A DNA stretch of 8,451 nt. It comes from Anaerolineaceae bacterium. Lineage in GTDB: Bacteria > Chloroflexota > Anaerolineae > Anaerolineales > Anaerolineaceae. Shown here one piece after another: positions 6,316-8,451 of the stretch. The notes under the pieces were generated by a model, which saw only the letters and a list, made by a program, of their open reading frames with translations, did no database searches and had not been told where the DNA came from. How positions within the stretch are numbered: the first letter of the stretch is position 1; every line of letters starts with the position of its first letter. Both the position numbers and the translations under genes were made by a program. The stretch spans positions 308-8,758 of the forward strand of contig DOEX01000057.1 of the NCBI GenBank assembly GCA_003532515.1, written 5' to 3'.

Positions 6316-7176
6316 ATGTTTGGAAATTTGCACCCACTTGTTAATATTCTCCTGCTCAGTCTGATGGCAAGCCTCGGAACAGGTCTTGGCGGATTGATCG
6401 CGATCATCCGAAAACCTGGTCGAAGGTCTTATGGTTTTTTAATGGGGATCACAGCCGGGGTGATGATCTGCCTTGCGTTTCTCGAATTAGTACAAAAGTC
6501 TATTGAGATGTCCGACTGGGTGACAGCTACGATTGGCTTTGGACTGGGTGCGGTTTTTATGTTAGCCCTGGATTTCTATGCTCCTCACATTCGCTTTGGC
6601 GAACGTGAAATCCGCCAAGAGCAAGTTGACATGGAAGATGCTTACATGGAAGAGGAGTGCAAGTGCAACGGGGGGCAAAGAAGGCGACGCCGGAAATTCC
6701 TCAATAGAGCTGGTGGTGATCTTGATCGCTCACTTGTCAATACTGGTTTACTGTTGGCGATTGGCATCACAATCCATAACCTGCCAGAAGGAATCGCCGT
6801 TGGTGCCGGTTACCTGCATAACCCCCAGTTTGGTCTGTTTATTGCTGTGGCGATTTTGCTGCACAACATCCCGGAGGGCATCGCCACCGCTCTGCCTCTC
6901 TGTAAAGCCGGTATTTGCAAGCGAGATGCCTTAAAAGTAGCATTCTTGTCGGGCTTGGCGGAACCTGCGGGTGCTTTGCTGGCAAGTATGTTTTTAGTAC
7001 GCTTCACAATGCTTCTGCCGGGAGCACTGGCATTTGCCGGGGGCGTGATGGTTTTTATCACCCTCGACGAACTGATCCCCACCGCACGGAAATATGGCAA
7101 TGAGAACTACACCGCTTTGGGTATCATCGCCGGCTCCATGTTTGTGTTCATTTTGACTGGTATTTTTGGAATTTAA
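6316..7176 (+). CDS. ZIP-family divalent metal ion transporter
   Basis: 286 residues from the ATG at 6316; a TTG at 6307 in frame would add three residues, but neither has a clear ribosome binding site. ZIP proteins carry Zn(II), Fe(II) or similar ions into the cytoplasm through the inner membrane. Hydrophobic helices lie near 8-31, 40-60, 68-88, 141-165, 172-192, 208-228, 233-253 and 266-284, the family's eight. The two metal-site helices are clear: HNLPEGIAVG (His154, Glu158) and HNIPEGIATA (His183, Glu187). SGLAEPAGA at 212-220 and TLDELIP at 249-255 are also family motifs, close to the GufA/ZupT branch. The cytoplasmic loop (90-140) is unusual: acidic, with a Cys-Lys-Cys (115-117) then a run of five Arg (122-126), in place of the common His-rich loop. 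The specific metal is unknown. Confidence 0.93.
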   Translation: MFGNLHPLVNILLLSLMASLGTGLGGLIAIIRKPGRRSYGFLMGITAGVMICLAFLELVQKSIEMSDWVTATIGFGLGAVFMLALDFYAPHIRFGEREIRQEQVDMEDAYMEEECKCNGGQRRRRRKFLNRAGGDLDRSLVNTGLLLAIGITIHNLPEGIAVGAGYLHNPQFGLFIAVAILLHNIPEGIATALPLCKAGICKRDALKVAFLSGLAEPAGALLASMFLVRFTMLLPGALAFAGGVMVFITLDELIPTARKYGNENYTALGIIAGSMFVFILTGIFGI

Positions 7177-7328
7177 ACGTCAATAGTTGACCCCCTTATA
7201 TTCGCACAACTAATTACCATCCGCTGTATAATAGGAATAAACCTGTCAAACCATCAGGTTGGCTTTAGTTTGTCCAGGATGGATTTTCTGATCTAATTTT
7301 GCTGATAATAATTGAATAGAGGCGGTCG
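7177..7328 (+). promoter_or_regulatory. Promoter and leader region of the flavodoxin-like gene
   Basis: A perfect TATAAT lies at 7227-7232, with no convincing -35 at the right distance. A weak 6-bp hairpin (AACCTG 7240-7245 with CAGGTT 7255-7260) falls just after the expected transcription start. The leader would be about 90 bases long, rather long for so small a gene. No terminator for the upstream ZIP gene is seen, so partial read-through is possible. Confidence 0.4.
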
Positions 7329-7853
7329 ATGGAAAAATGCGTTGTTATCTATAAATCACGAACCGGATTTACCGAGAAGTATGCCAATTGGATTGCCGAA
7401 GAATTGGATTGTGATACTTACCCTTTGGAAAATGTCATCCACATCGAACTTTCAGAATATGACTTGATTATTTTCGGTTCAGGGGTTCGCGGCCCAAAAA
7501 TGAGCGGAATCAATTTCGTGGATAAAACTCTTGCTGCATTTCCGGGCAAGAAGCTGATCATTTTTGCCACTGGCGCCACCCCGGTACATGAATCTGCTGC
7601 AATCGATAGAGTTCGCACCATGAATGTCCCAAAAAATTCCGGGATCCCCTTTTTCTATTTTCAAAGCGGTTTCAATTATGAGAAGATGAGAGGTCTTGAT
7701 AAATTAATTATGACCATGGCAAGGGGAATTATGCGCAGGATGAAGGAAAAAGATGGAATGCAGAACAGCATGGTTGCTGCCATGAAGAATTCCTACGATC
7801 ACTCCTCGCGCGAGTCAATCGAACCCCTGGTCAGTTATATCAGGTCGCTTTAG
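7329..7853 (+). CDS. Flavodoxin-fold protein (flavodoxin domain, HemG-like group)
   Basis: 174 residues with AGAGG (7318-7322) at good distance from the ATG. The fold binds FMN and carries electrons. The N-terminal strand and phosphate loop read VVIYKSRTGFTEKYA (5-19), with the Ser/Thr-x-Thr-Gly-x-Thr pattern (S10, T12, G13, T15). The next FMN-contact loops are at 47-60 (IIFGSGVRGPKMSG) and 77-85 (IIFATGATP). Residues 1-110 cover most of the fold; 117-155 is a basic, Met-rich helical region (GLDKLIMTMARGIMRRMKEK) that could touch membrane or a partner. Length is close to bacterial flavodoxins and to HemG (about 180), but oxidation of protoporphyrinogen is not shown by any residue I can point to, and no heme genes are nearby. 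Own promoter region upstream; monocistronic as far as visible. Confidence 0.82.
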   Translation: MEKCVVIYKSRTGFTEKYANWIAEELDCDTYPLENVIHIELSEYDLIIFGSGVRGPKMSGINFVDKTLAAFPGKKLIIFATGATPVHESAAIDRVRTMNVPKNSGIPFFYFQSGFNYEKMRGLDKLIMTMARGIMRRMKEKDGMQNSMVAAMKNSYDHSSRESIEPLVSYIRSL

Positions 7854-8092
7854 AAACAGTCACAAAAGATATCAGTTTAGCTGTACCTGATCTATTAATG
7901 TTTTCCCTTACAACTACAACCTGGCAAACTCACTTATTGAATTTTGTGCTTCATCCAACAACTCATCGATCCTGCCGAAAGCAGTGTTCTTAAAAAGGCA
8001 AATGGCACTGGTATTGAGCATTCATTCTATTTTTAACTTCCATCTTTATTGATAATTTACTTATCGATTCGATGACCTAATTTAATCAAATT
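7854..8092. other. AT-rich spacer between the flavodoxin-like gene and the PhnD-type gene
   Basis: Most of this stretch holds nothing I can identify: no tRNA, no strong terminator, no repeat. The only item is a 35-codon minus-strand frame (8021-7914) whose end reads FGRIDELLDEAQNSISEFARL with one residue group more at its front; it looks protein-like but has a poor ribosome site. It may be chance or the tail of a decayed gene. Confidence 0.5.
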
Positions 8093-8121
8093 TTTTCATT
8101 TTGGTGTATCATTATTACAAT
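8093..8121 (+). promoter_or_regulatory. Probable promoter of the PhnD-type gene
   Basis: TTTTCA (8093-8098) and TACAAT (8116-8121) are 17 bases apart in an AT-rich stretch, giving a leader near 35 bases before the ATG at 8163. A direct repeat ATCATTA at 8108-8114 and 8120-8126, 12 bases apart, overlaps the -10 box and could be a regulator site, for example one answering to phosphate; that is a guess. Confidence 0.4.
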
Positions 8122-8162
8122 CATTAGTCAAAAAATCTCAACCAATCTAAATAGGAGTAGAA

Positions 8163-8451
8163 ATGAAGAAATTTATTCTCGTCCCGATCATTCTCATCAT
8201 TGCTTTGTTGGTAGTCGCCGGCTGTCAGCCTGCGGAAGCCGAACTTGGCACTGAGGAGAACCCCATCAAATGGGTCTTTGTTCCTTCCGGTGAAATGGAA
8301 TCTGTCTCGGCGGGTGCTGAAGCTGTTGCCGATATGATTTTTGCAGAGACCGGACTTGTTGTAGAAACCTTTGTGGCCACCGATTACACCGCCGCAATTG
8401 AAGCGGAATGTTCTGGGCAAGCCCAAATGGGCTCCCTGGCAACCTTCGCTG
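8163..8451 (+). CDS. phnD: Phosphate/phosphonate/phosphite ABC transporter binding lipoprotein (PhnD family), 3' partial
   Basis: 96 codons are visible from the ATG at 8163; the frame runs off the window. AGGAG (8153-8157 region) lies 5 bases upstream. Residues 1-21 are a lipoprotein signal: KK, a hydrophobic core (FILVPIILIIALLVV) and a lipobox VVAGC with the lipidated Cys21. After a short linker the mature start NPIKWVFVPSGE, then GAEAVADMIFAETGLVVETFVATDYTAAIEA, matches the PhnD/PtxB group, which binds phosphonates, phosphite or phosphate outside the membrane for an ABC importer. The next block GQAQMGSLATFA corresponds to the family's G.AD.G...P.AY region. The family normally has about 300-350 residues, so about two thirds lies outside. 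ATPase and permease genes (phnC, phnE type) are expected next. The exact ligand cannot be read from this part; the symbol names the family. Confidence 0.88.
   Translation, partial: MKKFILVPIILIIALLVVAGCQPAEAELGTEENPIKWVFVPSGEMESVSAGAEAVADMIFAETGLVVETFVATDYTAAIEAECSGQAQMGSLATFA

Noticed and set aside
6810..7100. 96-codon minus-strand frame inside the ZIP gene
   Set aside because: Antisense to conserved ZIP helices with the HNIPEG motif; no independent signal.
8124..8426. 100-codon minus-strand open frame at the right end
   Set aside because: It is antisense to the PhnD-type lipoprotein, which has a ribosome site, signal peptide, lipobox and family motifs.

Overview
The window reads as a chromosomal segment of a bacterium of the phylum Chloroflexota, most likely class Anaerolineae. 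The evidence is the style of the encoded proteins: a family 5 solute-binding protein with the long inserted segments familiar from that class, and an LCP protein carrying a Cys-containing insert before its arginine motif. GC content is moderate and the genes are ordinary housekeeping or transport genes. I see no phage, integrase, transposase, CRISPR array, tRNA or rRNA. The lineage call is inference from protein similarity recalled by eye.

Region 1 (1-3120, plus strand) is the end of a peptide/nickel-type ABC importer operon: the 3' part of a solute-binding protein gene, then two inner-membrane permeases (DppB and DppC type), closed by a strong intrinsic terminator. The binding-protein frame stops about where its second half should begin, so it looks truncated. 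Two stem-loops separate it from the permeases. No ATPase gene follows.

Region 2 (3121-3526) has no intact gene. It holds nested, competing inverted repeats and, on the minus strand, the first 57 codons of an ABC-type ATPase. This remnant keeps a good promoter, ribosome binding site and start codon, but its Walker A lysine is replaced and the frame ends next to a GC-rich palindrome.

Region 3 (3527-6189, minus strand) is a tight two-gene operon: a seven-helix membrane protein with a GAF-like middle and long coiled-coil tail, followed 5 bases later by a LytR-CpsA-Psr (LCP) protein that probably attaches polymers to the cell wall. The first protein looks like a sensor kinase without a kinase domain. 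It is the least described item in the window.

Region 4 (6190-7853, plus strand) holds a ZIP-family divalent metal transporter and a small flavodoxin-fold protein, each with its own TATAAT box and a partly shared upstream motif.

Region 5 (7854-8451) is an AT-rich spacer followed by the start of a lipoprotein of the PhnD family (phosphate/phosphonate/phosphite binding), cut by the window end. It probably opens another ABC importer operon.

Taken together the window is mainly cell-envelope and uptake functions, with two signs of local decay (truncated binding protein, decapitated ATPase) around the importer operon. I do not see a clear new defence or mobile system. The best candidate for something undescribed is the kinase-less sensor plus LCP pair.
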